Positions 15,661 to 24,551 of a DNA stretch of 64,000 bases are shown here, one piece after another. Within the stretch, counting starts at the first letter, position 1. Every line of letters starts with the position of its first letter. Below the pieces are notes generated by a model. That model was not told the DNA's origin. It saw nothing but the letters and a program-made list of their open reading frames with translations, and ran no database searches. Position numbers and translations under genes: made by a program. Origin of the DNA: Natronobacterium gregoryi SP2 (GTDB taxonomy: Archaea; Halobacteriota; Halobacteria; Halobacteriales; Natrialbaceae). The stretch covers positions 3,224,001-3,288,000 of the forward strand of contig NC_019792.1 in the NCBI RefSeq assembly GCF_000230715.2. Direction: 5' to 3'.

Positions 15661-18501
15661 ATGACCGACGGAGACGTCGCAGCGTTCACACACCTCGGGC
15701 CGACGGTTCGCGGTGCACTCTCCGAACGCGGCTTCTCGAGGCCGACTGCGCCACAGCGGCTGGCGATTCCGCCGCTTGCCGCCGGGCAGAACACGCTCGT
15801 GATCGCGCCAACGGGGAGTGGCAAGACCGAGACTGCGATGTTGCCCGTCCTCGACGATCTCGTGGCCGGAGAGGGGCCGCCGAACGGGTTCGGCGCGCTC
15901 TATATCACTCCGCTTCGAGCGCTCAATCGCGACATGCGCGAACGTCTCGAGTGGTGGGGCGAGTATCTCGACCTCGCGGTCGACGTCCGCCACGGTGACA
16001 CGACCGACTACCAGCGTAGCAAGCAGGCGACAGACCCGCCGGACGTGCTCGTGACGACGCCGGAGACGTTGCAGGCGATGTTGACTGGCGAGCGGTTGCG
16101 GGACGCTTTGCAAGACGTCTCCCACGTCGTGATCGACGAGGTCCACGAACTCGCGGCCTCGAAACGCGGCGCACAGCTTTCGATCGCCCTCGAGCGACTG
16201 CGTGATCTCGGGGGTTCGTTCCAGCGGATCGGACTGTCAGCGACCGTCGGCGACCCGGAAGAGGTCGGTAACTTTCTCACCGGCAGTCGTCCCTGTGAGA
16301 TACGGGAGATCGACGTCGGAAGTAACGTCGACGTGACGGTTCGGGAACCCGAAATCACCGAAGAAGACGAGGAACTTGCGGGGAGACTGCTGACCGAATC
16401 CGACACTGCGAGTCACGTTCGGCTCATCCGTGACCTCGTCGCGGAACACGAGTCGACGTTGATCTTCGTCAATACGCGCCAGACCGCCGAAGCCCTCGGC
16501 TCGCGGTTCAAAGAACTCGACCTCCCGATCGGCGTCCACCACGGCTCGCTCTCGAAGGAAGCGCGGATCGATGTCGAGGACCGATTCAAAGCGGGAGAAC
16601 TGGACGGCCTGCTCTGTACGTCCTCGATGGAACTGGGGATCGACGTCGGCAGCGTCGACCACGTGATCCAGTACCAGAGTCCGCGACAGGTCACGCGTCT
16701 CCTCCAGCGGATCGGCCGTGCGGGCCACCGCCAGGACGAAGTCTCGAACGGAACGATCGTGACGACCAGGCCCGACGACACGTTCGAGGCCGTCGCCATC
16801 GCGCGTCGCGCTCGCGCCGGCGAAGTCGAACCCGCGGCGATCCACGAGGGAAGTCTGGACGTCGTCGCCAACCAGATTCCAGGGATCGTCCAGAGCCGCG
16901 GGGACACCCGTCTCCGGGAGGCCTACGAGACCGTCTCGCGGGCGTACCCATTCCGTGATCTGTGCGAGGAGACGTTCCGCGAGGTCGTCTCGGAACTCGA
17001 CCGAAACCGGATCGTCTGGTTCGACGAGAGCGAAGCCCAACTCGAGACGACCGGCGGCACCTGGCAGTACGTCTACTCGAATCTCTCGATGATTCCCGAC
17101 GAGGAGACCTACGAGGTCCACGACATCGCCTCGAGTGGCCAGATCGGGACCCTCGACGAACGGTTCGTCGTCAACTTCGCCGAACCCGGTGAGATCTTCG
17201 TCCAGCGCGGCGAGATGTGGCGGATCAGCGAAATCGACGACGAGGAGGCCCGTGTGAAGGTTAGCCCGATCGAGAATCCTGGCGGCGAAGTGCCGTCCTG
17301 GATCGGTCAGGAGATACCGGTTCCCACGGCAGTCGCCCAGGAAGTCGGCGAGATCCGTGCCGTCGCACAGCCACAGCTACAGACGGGCGCGGACGCCACC
17401 GCCGTCGGCCGCGAGCTCGCGAGTCGGTACCCGGCAGACAAGTACACGCTCGCGGAGGCCTGCGAACAACTCGAGCGCCAGATCGAGAGCGAGTCGCCGA
17501 TGCCGACGGCCGACCGGATCGTCCTCGAACGACAGGGACGAACGATCGTCGTCAACGCCCCCTACGGCCACACAGCAAACGAAACGCTCGGGCGCAGTCT
17601 CTCGGCACTGCTGGGACAACGGGCCGGATCGTCGGTCGGCCTCGAGACGGACCCCTACCGGATCGAACTCGAGGTGCCGACCTCGATCGCGACCAGCGAC
17701 GTTCTGGCGGTGCTAGAGGAGACCGAGCCCAACCACGTCGAGACGATCGTCGAACTCGGACTCAAGAACTCCGACGCGCTGGCGTTTCGACTCGCACAGG
17801 TCTCGGCGAAGTTCGGCGCGCTCAAACGCTGGCAGGGCGGAAGTGCTGGCCGGCTCTCGAACGAACGGCTGCTGGCGGCACTCGAGGGGACACCGATGTA
17901 CGAGGAAGCGATCCGCGAGGTGTTCCACGAGGACTTGGACATCGAACGGGCGAGTGCGGTGCTCGAGGGAATCCAGTCCGGCGAGATCGAACTTCTGACT
18001 CACCGCGGGCGGACGCCGGTCGGGCAGGGTGGCCGCGGCTCTGGCGGCAAGGAACTGCTCGCGCCCGAGAACGCCGATGCGAGCGTCATCGAGACGGTTC
18101 GGGAACGGATTCAGAACGACCGCGTCATTTTGCTGTGTACTCACTGTAACGACTGGAAGGTCACGACGAAGGTGAAACGAGTCCGCGACCAGCCCGAGTG
18201 TCCCGACTGTGGCTCGACCCGGATCGCGTCGCTGAACCCGTGGGCGGACGAAGTCGTCCAGGCGGTTCGAGCAGCAGAGAAAGACGACGAACAGGAAAAG
18301 ATGACCGAACGCGCCTACCGGGCCGCGAGTCTCGTCCAGAGCCACGGCAAGCAGGCGGTGATCGCAATGGCGGCCCGCGGCGTCGGCCCGCACAATGCTG
18401 CCCAGATCATCAACAAACTCCGGGAAGACGAGTCGGAGTTCTACCGGGACATCCTCTCGAAGGAACGCGAGTACGCACGCACCCAGTCGTTCTGGGATTG
18501 A
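15661..18501 (+). CDS. lhr: Lhr-type ATP-dependent DNA helicase
   Basis: A 946-residue superfamily-2 helicase expected to translocate 3'-5' on single-stranded DNA and unwind RNA-DNA hybrids or forks in repair and recombination. Walker A APTGSGKTET lies near residue 49, the DEVH box in VIDEVHELAASKRGAQL near 158, motif III SATVGD near 193, and motif VI QRIGRAGHR near 350. The RGAQL stretch after DEVH is typical of Lhr. The Lhr-core winged helix and C-terminal domain follow. Near 826-850 two pairs, CTHC and CPDC, suggest a zinc finger before the C-terminal helical part. The ATG start places the Q-like motif (RPTAPQRLAIP) at a normal distance. Confidence 0.92.
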   Translation: MTDGDVAAFTHLGPTVRGALSERGFSRPTAPQRLAIPPLAAGQNTLVIAPTGSGKTETAMLPVLDDLVAGEGPPNGFGALYITPLRALNRDMRERLEWWGEYLDLAVDVRHGDTTDYQRSKQATDPPDVLVTTPETLQAMLTGERLRDALQDVSHVVIDEVHELAASKRGAQLSIALERLRDLGGSFQRIGLSATVGDPEEVGNFLTGSRPCEIREIDVGSNVDVTVREPEITEEDEELAGRLLTESDTASHVRLIRDLVAEHESTLIFVNTRQTAEALGSRFKELDLPIGVHHGSLSKEARIDVEDRFKAGELDGLLCTSSMELGIDVGSVDHVIQYQSPRQVTRLLQRIGRAGHRQDEVSNGTIVTTRPDDTFEAVAIARRARAGEVEPAAIHEGSLDVVANQIPGIVQSRGDTRLREAYETVSRAYPFRDLCEETFREVVSELDRNRIVWFDESEAQLETTGGTWQYVYSNLSMIPDEETYEVHDIASSGQIGTLDERFVVNFAEPGEIFVQRGEMWRISEIDDEEARVKVSPIENPGGEVPSWIGQEIPVPTAVAQEVGEIRAVAQPQLQTGADATAVGRELASRYPADKYTLAEACEQLERQIESESPMPTADRIVLERQGRTIVVNAPYGHTANETLGRSLSALLGQRAGSSVGLETDPYRIELEVPTSIATSDVLAVLEETEPNHVETIVELGLKNSDALAFRLAQVSAKFGALKRWQGGSAGRLSNERLLAALEGTPMYEEAIREVFHEDLDIERASAVLEGIQSGEIELLTHRGRTPVGQGGRGSGGKELLAPENADASVIETVRERIQNDRVILLCTHCNDWKVTTKVKRVRDQPECPDCGSTRIASLNPWADEVVQAVRAAEKDDEQEKMTERAYRAASLVQSHGKQAVIAMAARGVGPHNAAQIINKLREDESEFYRDILSKEREYARTQSFWD

Positions 18502-18615
18502 GACGGATTGTTGTACCGCTGCCCCGGTACGACTGCGCTCTGTCTTCCAGTTGCACCGCCTGTCGTTACCAGTTCTCGGTAACTCGCTTATTTTAGTGAA
18601 CTACCCCCTACTCGC

Positions 18616-18891
18616 TCACCGGTGACGCGGTTCGCTCTTTGAAGGTAGCGTGAGAGCTCCCGTCTCACGGACCATGCGAACGGACGCTTCGCGCCCGTGA
18701 GCAGCGGGCCTTCCTGTTTCTCCGACGCGCTTTGCAGACACCGAGGTGTCCACAGGGAGCGCAGTCTCCACAGGCGTTCGAAAATCAGTCAGTGAGTTTT
18801 CTAGCCCATCAGAACCGACTAGCTCTGAGGACGTTGATTCGCAGGTGACATCGACCCGAAGCTGTTTTCGGTGACGATACGAGTCGGACAA
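18616..18891 (-). pseudogene. Probable C-terminal remnant of a TnpB (IS1341-type) protein
   Basis: The frame contains TPVETALPVDTSVSAKRV and then VRETGALTLPSKSEP, stretches that recur at the C-terminal ends of haloarchaeal TnpB/IS1341 proteins. The RuvC nuclease core and the zinc-binding CPxC motif are absent, so only the tail survives. The surrounding 500 bases between the helicase and receiver genes hold no other gene. Assignment rests on remembered sequence similarity, not on a search. Confidence 0.5.
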
Positions 18892-18973
18892 ATCCGATGC
18901 TGGCGGAGACGAGCGTCGAGACTCCTGCCTGCGCCGACGGCCGTCCGAAACCTGACATACACATTGCCATACG

Positions 18974-18981
18974 ATTTATAG
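18974..18981 (+). promoter_or_regulatory. TATA box of the receiver-domain gene
   Basis: TTTATAGG centred about 28 bases before ATG 19006, the spacing expected for a leaderless haloarchaeal transcript. Confidence 0.6.
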
Positions 18982-19005
18982 GAAACCAGACGAGTTGTCT
19001 TTCCA

Positions 19006-19392
19006 ATGTCATCATATACCGTTCTTTTCGTCGACGATAGCGACTTTATGACCCAACACGTCAGTGAGACGTTAGAGTCGGAACACGGATATGAAGTCGA
19101 AGCAGTGACGACAGCATCCGGGGCACGTTCTGCGTTCGAATCGACAGGATTCGACTGCGTCATCGCCAGCTACGAGCTACTCGACGAGAACGGTATCGAA
19201 CTCGCGGCCTCTCTGCAAGACATCGCGGACGACATCCCGTTCGTTCTCTTTACCGGAAACCCGCTCGAGCCGCTGGTCGAAGAAGCACGTGAGGCAGGCG
19301 TCACGGCCTTCGTCAGCAAAAGCGACCACGCGACCGGCGACATGAACGTCTTTGCAAACCGGATTCGACTCTCGATCGAAGCCGTGAACTGA
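19006..19392 (+). CDS. Receiver-domain protein lacking the phosphoacceptor Asp
   Basis: A 128-residue stand-alone receiver fold. The acidic pair is present in LFVDDSDF, and the conserved Lys in FVSKSD. The phosphorylation site reads CVIASYELLDENG, with Ser where Asp is expected (compare VLLDLGLP in the receiver at 62.6 kb). It is therefore probably an unphosphorylatable pseudo-receiver acting by protein interaction. No kinase or output domain is linked. A TATA box sits at leaderless distance. The decarboxylase gene follows after 59 bases. Confidence 0.85.
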   Translation: MSSYTVLFVDDSDFMTQHVSETLESEHGYEVEAVTTASGARSAFESTGFDCVIASYELLDENGIELAASLQDIADDIPFVLFTGNPLEPLVEEAREAGVTAFVSKSDHATGDMNVFANRIRLSIEAVN

Positions 19393-19451
19393 CCGACTTG
19401 GTCTCTTCTCCGTCCGTAACGACCATACGACTTGCTCCCGTCCGCTCGAGT

Positions 19452-20150
19452 ATGAACATCGCGCCGGGGGGCTGGAAGTACGCTTTCGTTTTCCTGCTCG
19501 CTGCCCCCTTCGCTTTCCTGTTTAGCATCGGCGCGAGTCTCCTGTTGCTCGCGCTCGGTGCCGGAGCACTCGCGTTTTTCCGTGATCCCGAGCGGACGCC
19601 ACCACCAACCGGCGTCGTCTCGCCGGCCGACGGAACCGTCTCGGTTCTCCGGGAAGACGGGGGCCACGTACGCCTTGGCGTCTTCATGAACGTCTGGCAC
19701 GTCCACGTCGTCCGCGCACCTTTCGCCGGCGCCGTCACCGATCTAGAGCACGTCTCCGGCGCGAACAGGCCCGCCTTCTCGAAAGAGTCCGACCGGAACG
19801 AACGCGTCCACGTCGAACTCGAGACCAACTCGCCCGAGTTACCGTCGGTCGACCTCGAGTCGAATCCGATCGAGGACGGAAGCGACACGGCCGGTCCGAA
19901 AACCGACGGCGAGGCTTCCGACGCCACGGTTACCCTCATCGCCGGCGCGTTCGCCCGCCGAATTTTCCCCTACGTCGAACCAGGCGACGACCTCGAGCGA
20001 GGCGATCGGCTCGGCCACATCGCCTTCGGGAGTCGGGTCGATCTGGTCTTCCCGCCGTCGGTCGATCCCGACGACCTCGCGGTCGAACCCGGCGATTCGG
20101 TGACCGCCGGCGAGACGGTAGTTTTCGACTCGCATTCGGTCGGTGACTGA
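19452..20150 (+). CDS. asd: Phosphatidylserine (archaetidylserine) decarboxylase
   Basis: A 232-residue membrane-associated pyruvoyl enzyme that should convert archaetidylserine to archaetidylethanolamine. Two hydrophobic N-terminal helices come first, then FFRDPER and VSPADGTV, both family motifs, and MNVWHVHVVR with the conserved histidines. The self-cleavage site lies in IAFGSRVDL, where the Gly-Ser bond generates the pyruvoyl group. There is an acidic insert of about 45 residues between ELETNSPEL and TVTLIAGAFA, unusual for the short-form family and perhaps a halophilic loop. ATG 19452 gives the usual start just before the first membrane helix. Confidence 0.88.
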   Translation: MNIAPGGWKYAFVFLLAAPFAFLFSIGASLLLLALGAGALAFFRDPERTPPPTGVVSPADGTVSVLREDGGHVRLGVFMNVWHVHVVRAPFAGAVTDLEHVSGANRPAFSKESDRNERVHVELETNSPELPSVDLESNPIEDGSDTAGPKTDGEASDATVTLIAGAFARRIFPYVEPGDDLERGDRLGHIAFGSRVDLVFPPSVDPDDLAVEPGDSVTAGETVVFDSHSVGD

Positions 20151-20244
20151 TCGGACTCGAGCGAAGCGGTTCCGAGCGGTCAGCCAGGCCGATTCGGCGG
20201 CCGACCGGCCAAGTCGACTGGACCGTTCACGAGCGACAAGTCAG

Positions 20245-20256
20245 TATAAAAATATT
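20245..20256 (+). promoter_or_regulatory. TATA box of the small membrane protein gene
   Basis: TATAAAAATATT, centred about 31 bases before ATG 20282. Confidence 0.6.
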
Positions 20257-20281
20257 TGTTCCAGGTGTCCGGGATACTCGT

Positions 20282-20644
20282 ATGGGATCGTCCCCGACTG
20301 CGAATCCTCCACGACAAACCGGCAAACAGGCACCCCTCGGCGTCAAGATCATCTGCGTGCTCGGCGTTCTCGCGTCGATACTCACCTTGTTCGTCTCGCT
20401 TCAGATCATGACTTCCGGGGGGCAGTTCGCGGGCCTCGGACTGCTATTCCTGGCCCTGACAGGTGCCTACCTGGTCGTGATCTACGGCCTGTGGACCGTC
20501 CAACCGTGGGGCTGGACGTGGGGCATGATCGTGTTCGTTTTCGGCGCAGTCATGGATCTCTTCCAGGGGGAGGTCCTCAGTTTGCTCATCAGTCTCGTGA
20601 TCATCGCGTACCTCTACAGTAAACGAGACTACTACCGGGACTAG
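20282..20644 (+). CDS. Small integral membrane protein (120 aa)
   Basis: A 120-residue protein with a polar 20-residue N-terminus and about four hydrophobic segments (for example IICVLGVLASILTLFVSL and GLGLLFLALTGAYLVVIYGLW). A WxxxWGWTWGM-type aromatic turn is followed by a last helix and a Lys/Arg/Tyr-rich end. This is a haloarchaeal membrane protein type of unknown function. A clear TATA box precedes it. It ends 42 bases before the tandem palindromic pair. Confidence 0.7.
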   Translation: MGSSPTANPPRQTGKQAPLGVKIICVLGVLASILTLFVSLQIMTSGGQFAGLGLLFLALTGAYLVVIYGLWTVQPWGWTWGMIVFVFGAVMDLFQGEVLSLLISLVIIAYLYSKRDYYRD

Positions 20645-20685
20645 CCCGAGCGGGAACAGAGACGGATCGACGCTCGAAAGGCGAC

Positions 20686-20773
20686 CTAGTGGCGGGCCAA
20701 GCCTGAACTGATGGGTCGAATCTGGCGGCGTGGCTCGATTCGACCCGTCAGTCGACGGTTGGGACGGTACTAG
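20686..20773 (+). repeat. 88-bp palindromic element, family A, in tandem with family B
   Basis: Bounded by CTAG at 20686-20689 and 20770-20773. Inside are CAAGCCTGAACTG near the left end, a GGGTCGAAT...ATTCGACCC stem, and GACGGTTGGGACGGTACTAG at the right end. It shares the CTAG at 20770 with the next element. Same length as the copy at 9580-9667. Confidence 0.85.
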
Positions 20774-20857
20774 TGCTTTGGCAAGCCTGAACGGATGAGT
20801 GAAACCGAATGCGGTCGTCTGGGTTCACTCATCGGTCGACGCTTGGCGGAGTACTAG
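20770..20857 (+). repeat. 88-bp palindromic element, family B, ending in the cdc48 stop codon
   Basis: Starts CTAGTGCTTTGGCAAGCCTG, has the stem GATGAGTGAAACC...GGGTTCACTCATC, and ends GCTTGGCGGAGTACTAG. The last CTAG (20854-20857) contains the TAG stop of the minus-strand Cdc48 gene. Related in length and end sequences to family A; the inverse pair is at 35929-36100. Confidence 0.85.
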
Positions 20858-23070
20858 AGGTCGACAGCCTCCCGTGCTTCCTCGAGATGCCGGCGCTCGA
20901 TGACGACCTCGTCGGCCCGTTCGTTGGCCTCGTCCGGATCGTACTCCGCTGCGACCTCGCGGATCGCTTTCATCGAGGCGTCCCTGACCAGCGCTTCGAG
21001 GTCCGCGCCGGTGTAGCCCTCGAGTTCAGCGGCGAGTTCGCGGAGATTGATGTCTTCTCCCAGCGGCTTCCCGCGCGTGTGGACCTCGAGGATTTTCTCG
21101 CGAGCTTCGCGGTCGGGGTCGCCGACGAGGACGTGCGTGTCGAGCCGACCCGGTCGCAAGAGCGCGGGGTCGATCTGGTCCTTGCGGTTGGTCGCGGCCA
21201 ACACGACGAGGTTCGGGTTCTCCCGCATTCCGTCTAGCTCCGTCAGCAGTTGCGACACGACGCGTTCGGTGACCTCGTGGCCCTCGCCACGGGCGGCCGT
21301 GATGGCGTCGATTTCGTCGAAGAAGACGATCGACGGCGCGGATTGGCGAGCCCGCTCGAACACCTCTCGAATGGCTTTCTCGCTCTCGCCGACGTAGCGA
21401 TCGACGATTTCCGGGCCGTCCACCCTGACGAAGTTGACGTCGGTCTCGCCGGCAAGTGCGCGAGCGAGCAACGTCTTCCCGGTTCCCGGCGGGCCGTACA
21501 ACAGGACGCCCGACGGGGGCTGGGTGTTTGTCTCCTCGAAGAGGCGATCGTAGGTCAGCGGCCACTCGACCGACTCCCGCAAGGTCGCTTTCGCGTTCTC
21601 GAGGCCGCCGACGTCCGAAAAGTCCGTCTCGGGGGATTCGGCGACGTACTCCCGCATCGCGGACGGTTCGACCGACGCCAGCGCCTCGTCGAAGTGACGC
21701 TTATCGACGGCCGGATCGCGGTTCCACTCCTCCCGATCTCCGGTATCGGTCGGCCGATCGCGGATCGCCGCCATCGCCGCCTCGCTCGCGACGGCATCTA
21801 AGTCGGCACCGACGAAGCCGTGAGTCCGCCGAGCGATCCCGTCGATATCGACGTCCTCGGACAACGGCATGCCGCGGGTGTGCACCTCGAGGATCTCTTT
21901 TCGTCCTTTCTCGTCGGGGACGCCGATCTGGATCTCGCGGTCGAAGCGACCGCCACGCCGGAGTGCCGGATCGATCGTGTCGACGCGGTTCGTCGCCCCG
22001 ATGACGATCACTTCACCGCGGGCGTCGAGGCCGTCCATCAGCGTCAGGAGTTGACCGACGACCCGGTTCTCGGCGTCGCCCTCGTCGTCGCGCTGGCCGG
22101 CGATCGAGTCGATCTCGTCGAAGAAGATTATCGTCGGAGCGTTCTTCTCGGCGCGTTCGAACACCTCGCGGAGCCGTTCTTCGGATTCACCCTTGTACTT
22201 GGACATGATCTCCGGACCGGAAATCGTCTCGAAGTTGGCGTCGACCTCGTTGGCGACCGCACGGGCGATCAGCGTCTTGCCGGTGCCCGGCGGCCCGTAC
22301 AGGAGGACGCCGGAAGGCGGTTCGACGCCCAGTCGCTGGAAGAGTTCGGGCTCCGACAGCGGCAGTTCGATCATCTCCCGGACGAGCTCGAGTTCCTCGT
22401 CCAAGCCGCCGATGTCCTCGTAGGTGACGCCTCCTTGCTCCAGTTCACCCTCGGTGTCCGACGGCCTCGAGGTGTCTGTGCCGTCTCGAGCGGTCTCCGG
22501 GCTTCCGGCTGATTCCGGCGTCGTAGCCGAGCCACCGTCGTCCCTGCCTCTGGTGACGATCCGAACGGTCGTCTCGGTCGAGATGCCGACATCGCCGCCG
22601 GGGTTGGTGTCGACGACCTTGAACGGGGCCTGGCTGACGCCCTCGATCCGTATCTGCTCGCCCGAACGAACTGGTCTGTTCCGGAGTTTCTCGGTCGCCT
22701 TGCGCTTTGCCACCCGGAGTTCGCTCTCGGAGAGCGACGGCGGTGCCAGGAGTGTCACCCGGTCGGCGTTCCTGATCGCCGACTTGTCCGTCGTCCGGAC
22801 GGTGACGGTGTCGCCGACGTGAACACCGGCGTTGGCCCGGGTGTCGGCGTCAATCTGGACGACACTCTCCGAAACCGACGGATCGGCCGGCCACATCTTC
22901 GCGACCGTTCGCTCTTCACCGTCGACGACGACCGTGTCGCCACTCAGGACACCCAGCTGTCGTCGTGCGAGTTCGGGAATCCGTGCGACGCCGCGGCCGG
23001 CGTCGCGTTTCTCTGCGGCCTGGACCGTCAACGACACGCCGTCGCCCGAGTCCGCATCCGATCCACTCAT
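20854..23070 (-). CDS. cdc48: Cdc48/VAT-type AAA+ ATPase
   Basis: A 738-residue double-ATPase unfoldase of the p97/VAT family, working as a hexamer to extract or unfold proteins, probably feeding the proteasome. The N-domain (1-190) shows the double-psi barrel [20 protein letters not shown]1 has Walker [12 protein letters not shown] near 260 and DEID near 320. D2 has [11 protein letters not shown] near 527 and DEIDAI near 587. A Ser/Thr/Asp-rich linker sits between N and D1. The C-terminus EAREAVDL has no HbYX proteasome motif. ATG 23070 is chosen because the upstream frame is atypical. Its TAG stop lies in the terminal CTAG of a family B repeat. Confidence 0.95.
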   Translation of the reverse strand: MSGSDADSGDGVSLTVQAAEKRDAGRGVARIPELARRQLGVLSGDTVVVDGEERTVAKMWPADPSVSESVVQIDADTRANAGVHVGDTVTVRTTDKSAIRNADRVTLLAPPSLSESELRVAKRKATEKLRNRPVRSGEQIRIEGVSQAPFKVVDTNPGGDVGISTETTVRIVTRGRDDGGSATTPESAGSPETARDGTDTSRPSDTEGELEQGGVTYEDIGGLDEELELVREMIELPLSEPELFQRLGVEPPSGVLLYGPPGTGKTLIARAVANEVDANFETISGPEIMSKYKGESEERLREVFERAEKNAPTIIFFDEIDSIAGQRDDEGDAENRVVGQLLTLMDGLDARGEVIVIGATNRVDTIDPALRRGGRFDREIQIGVPDEKGRKEILEVHTRGMPLSEDVDIDGIARRTHGFVGADLDAVASEAAMAAIRDRPTDTGDREEWNRDPAVDKRHFDEALASVEPSAMREYVAESPETDFSDVGGLENAKATLRESVEWPLTYDRLFEETNTQPPSGVLLYGPPGTGKTLLARALAGETDVNFVRVDGPEIVDRYVGESEKAIREVFERARQSAPSIVFFDEIDAITAARGEGHEVTERVVSQLLTELDGMRENPNLVVLAATNRKDQIDPALLRPGRLDTHVLVGDPDREAREKILEVHTRGKPLGEDINLRELAAELEGYTGADLEALVRDASMKAIREVAAEYDPDEANERADEVVIERRHLEEAREAVDL

Positions 23071-23137
23071 GCCGAGTAGTTCCAGCCCACCAGCCTTGAG
23101 GGTTGTCCCGCGTATTCGGACGCGGAAAACGCTCCGT

Positions 23138-24376
23138 TCAGTCGACGAACTGGTCCAACGTCGTCTCGAGACCGTCCCCGTTCCGGACCTCACTCACCAG
23201 TGCTCCGTCGATGTCCAGACCGAGTACCTCCGCGGCGGCCTGGCCGACCCGGTCTCGCAGCCGCTCCGGCGAGTAGACGCCGAGTCGCCACTGGGAGTAC
23301 TGGGCCGCCCGCAACGCCTCGACGAGCGGCGACTGTTGCTCGAGTCGCCGAATCTCGCCGCTGACCATCACGCGAGAGGTCGACTCGGTCATCGACGGCC
23401 GACCTGGAACGTCGAGAATGACGTCCTCGTCGTCGACGCCGGCGCGGTCGGCAATTTCGCGCTCGAACGACCGAATTTTCTCGTGATCGGCCTCGATGAC
23501 GCCGCCGGGGACGGCGTCGATTTCGGCCCAGACGGCTCGCTTGAACAGGGTTCGCTCGTCGAGTCGTCGGGAGAGATCCGCCGTGGCCTCGCAGGACCGC
23601 AGGGCGACGAGTAGGTCCGCGTCGTCCATCCGCTGGAGGGTGACGGCGTCGACATCTGCCTCGGGCGCGTCGAGCAATCGCTCGGCTGCCCGGCGCAACA
23701 TCGCCTTGCTGATGCGGGCGACGCTGTGGCTGTAGACGGCCGGGTTCATCAGCGCACGCGCGACCAGCAGACTCTCGGCGGTCTGGACGTTCCCCGCCTC
23801 GAGGACGAGTTCACCCTCGACGAACGCCAGCTCCCGGAGGAGTCGGCCGGGATCGATCGTCCCGTACGGAACGCCCGTGTGGTGGGCATCCCGAACCAAG
23901 TAGTCCATACGGTCGACGTCGAGTTCGCCGGAGACGAGCTGGCCGAACCGACCCTCACCCGCGACCAGGTCCGCGATCGCCTCGGGCTCGAGGTCGTGCT
24001 CACGCAGTACTTCGCCGACCTCTCCCGCTGCCAGCAAGGCGTAGACGTCGTCGTGGTAGCGTCCAGTCCGACGGTAGGTCAGCGACTCGAGGTTGTGGCT
24101 GAACGGTCCGTGACCGACGTCGTGGAGCAGCGCCGCAGCCTCGACGCGTTTGGCACGCTTGCCCTCGACCTCGAGGTGTTCCAGGGCCTGGCAGGCGAGG
24201 TGATAGACGCCGAGGCTGTGTTCGAAACGCGTGTGGTTGGCAGAAGGGTAGACGAAGGCGACGGTCCCGAGTTGTTTGATTCGTCGCAGTCGCTGGAGAG
24301 CGGGCGTATCGAGGAGGTCCCGTGCGACGCCGTCCACGTGGATGTGGTCGTGGACGCTGTCTTTGATGACCTTCAT
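23138..24376 (-). CDS. HD-domain phosphohydrolase (SAMHD1/dGTPase-like)
   Basis: A 412-residue metal-dependent phosphohydrolase. The N-terminal segment IKDSVHDHIHVDG is typical of the YdhJ/SAMHD1-like group. Metal-binding residues appear in HTRFEHSLGVYHLA (about residue 48) and ALLHDVGHGPFSH (about 83), with a later Asp in SGELDVDRMDYLVRDA. Such proteins hydrolyse dNTPs or other nucleotides; the substrate here is unknown. Start ATG 24376 precedes the conserved segment by only two residues. It is transcribed towards cdc48, 67 bases apart, so the two may form one unit. Confidence 0.9.
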   Translation of the reverse strand: MKVIKDSVHDHIHVDGVARDLLDTPALQRLRRIKQLGTVAFVYPSANHTRFEHSLGVYHLACQALEHLEVEGKRAKRVEAAALLHDVGHGPFSHNLESLTYRRTGRYHDDVYALLAAGEVGEVLREHDLEPEAIADLVAGEGRFGQLVSGELDVDRMDYLVRDAHHTGVPYGTIDPGRLLRELAFVEGELVLEAGNVQTAESLLVARALMNPAVYSHSVARISKAMLRRAAERLLDAPEADVDAVTLQRMDDADLLVALRSCEATADLSRRLDERTLFKRAVWAEIDAVPGGVIEADHEKIRSFEREIADRAGVDDEDVILDVPGRPSMTESTSRVMVSGEIRRLEQQSPLVEALRAAQYSQWRLGVYSPERLRDRVGQAAAEVLGLDIDGALVSEVRNGDGLETTLDQFVD

Positions 24377-24551
24377 GCCGGCTCTTTGGCGGGTTCGTAC
24401 AAAAAACGTCGCATTCGGCAGTAGAATGGTCGCCGAAAGTCGGGATATCGACTGTATCGTGGTCGGTTCGTCGTCCGGGACCGGAATACTGTCCCGTCGC
24501 GTCTCCGGAACCTACGGTTTTACGGGTTCTTTTCCCAGTCGTACTAATAAT

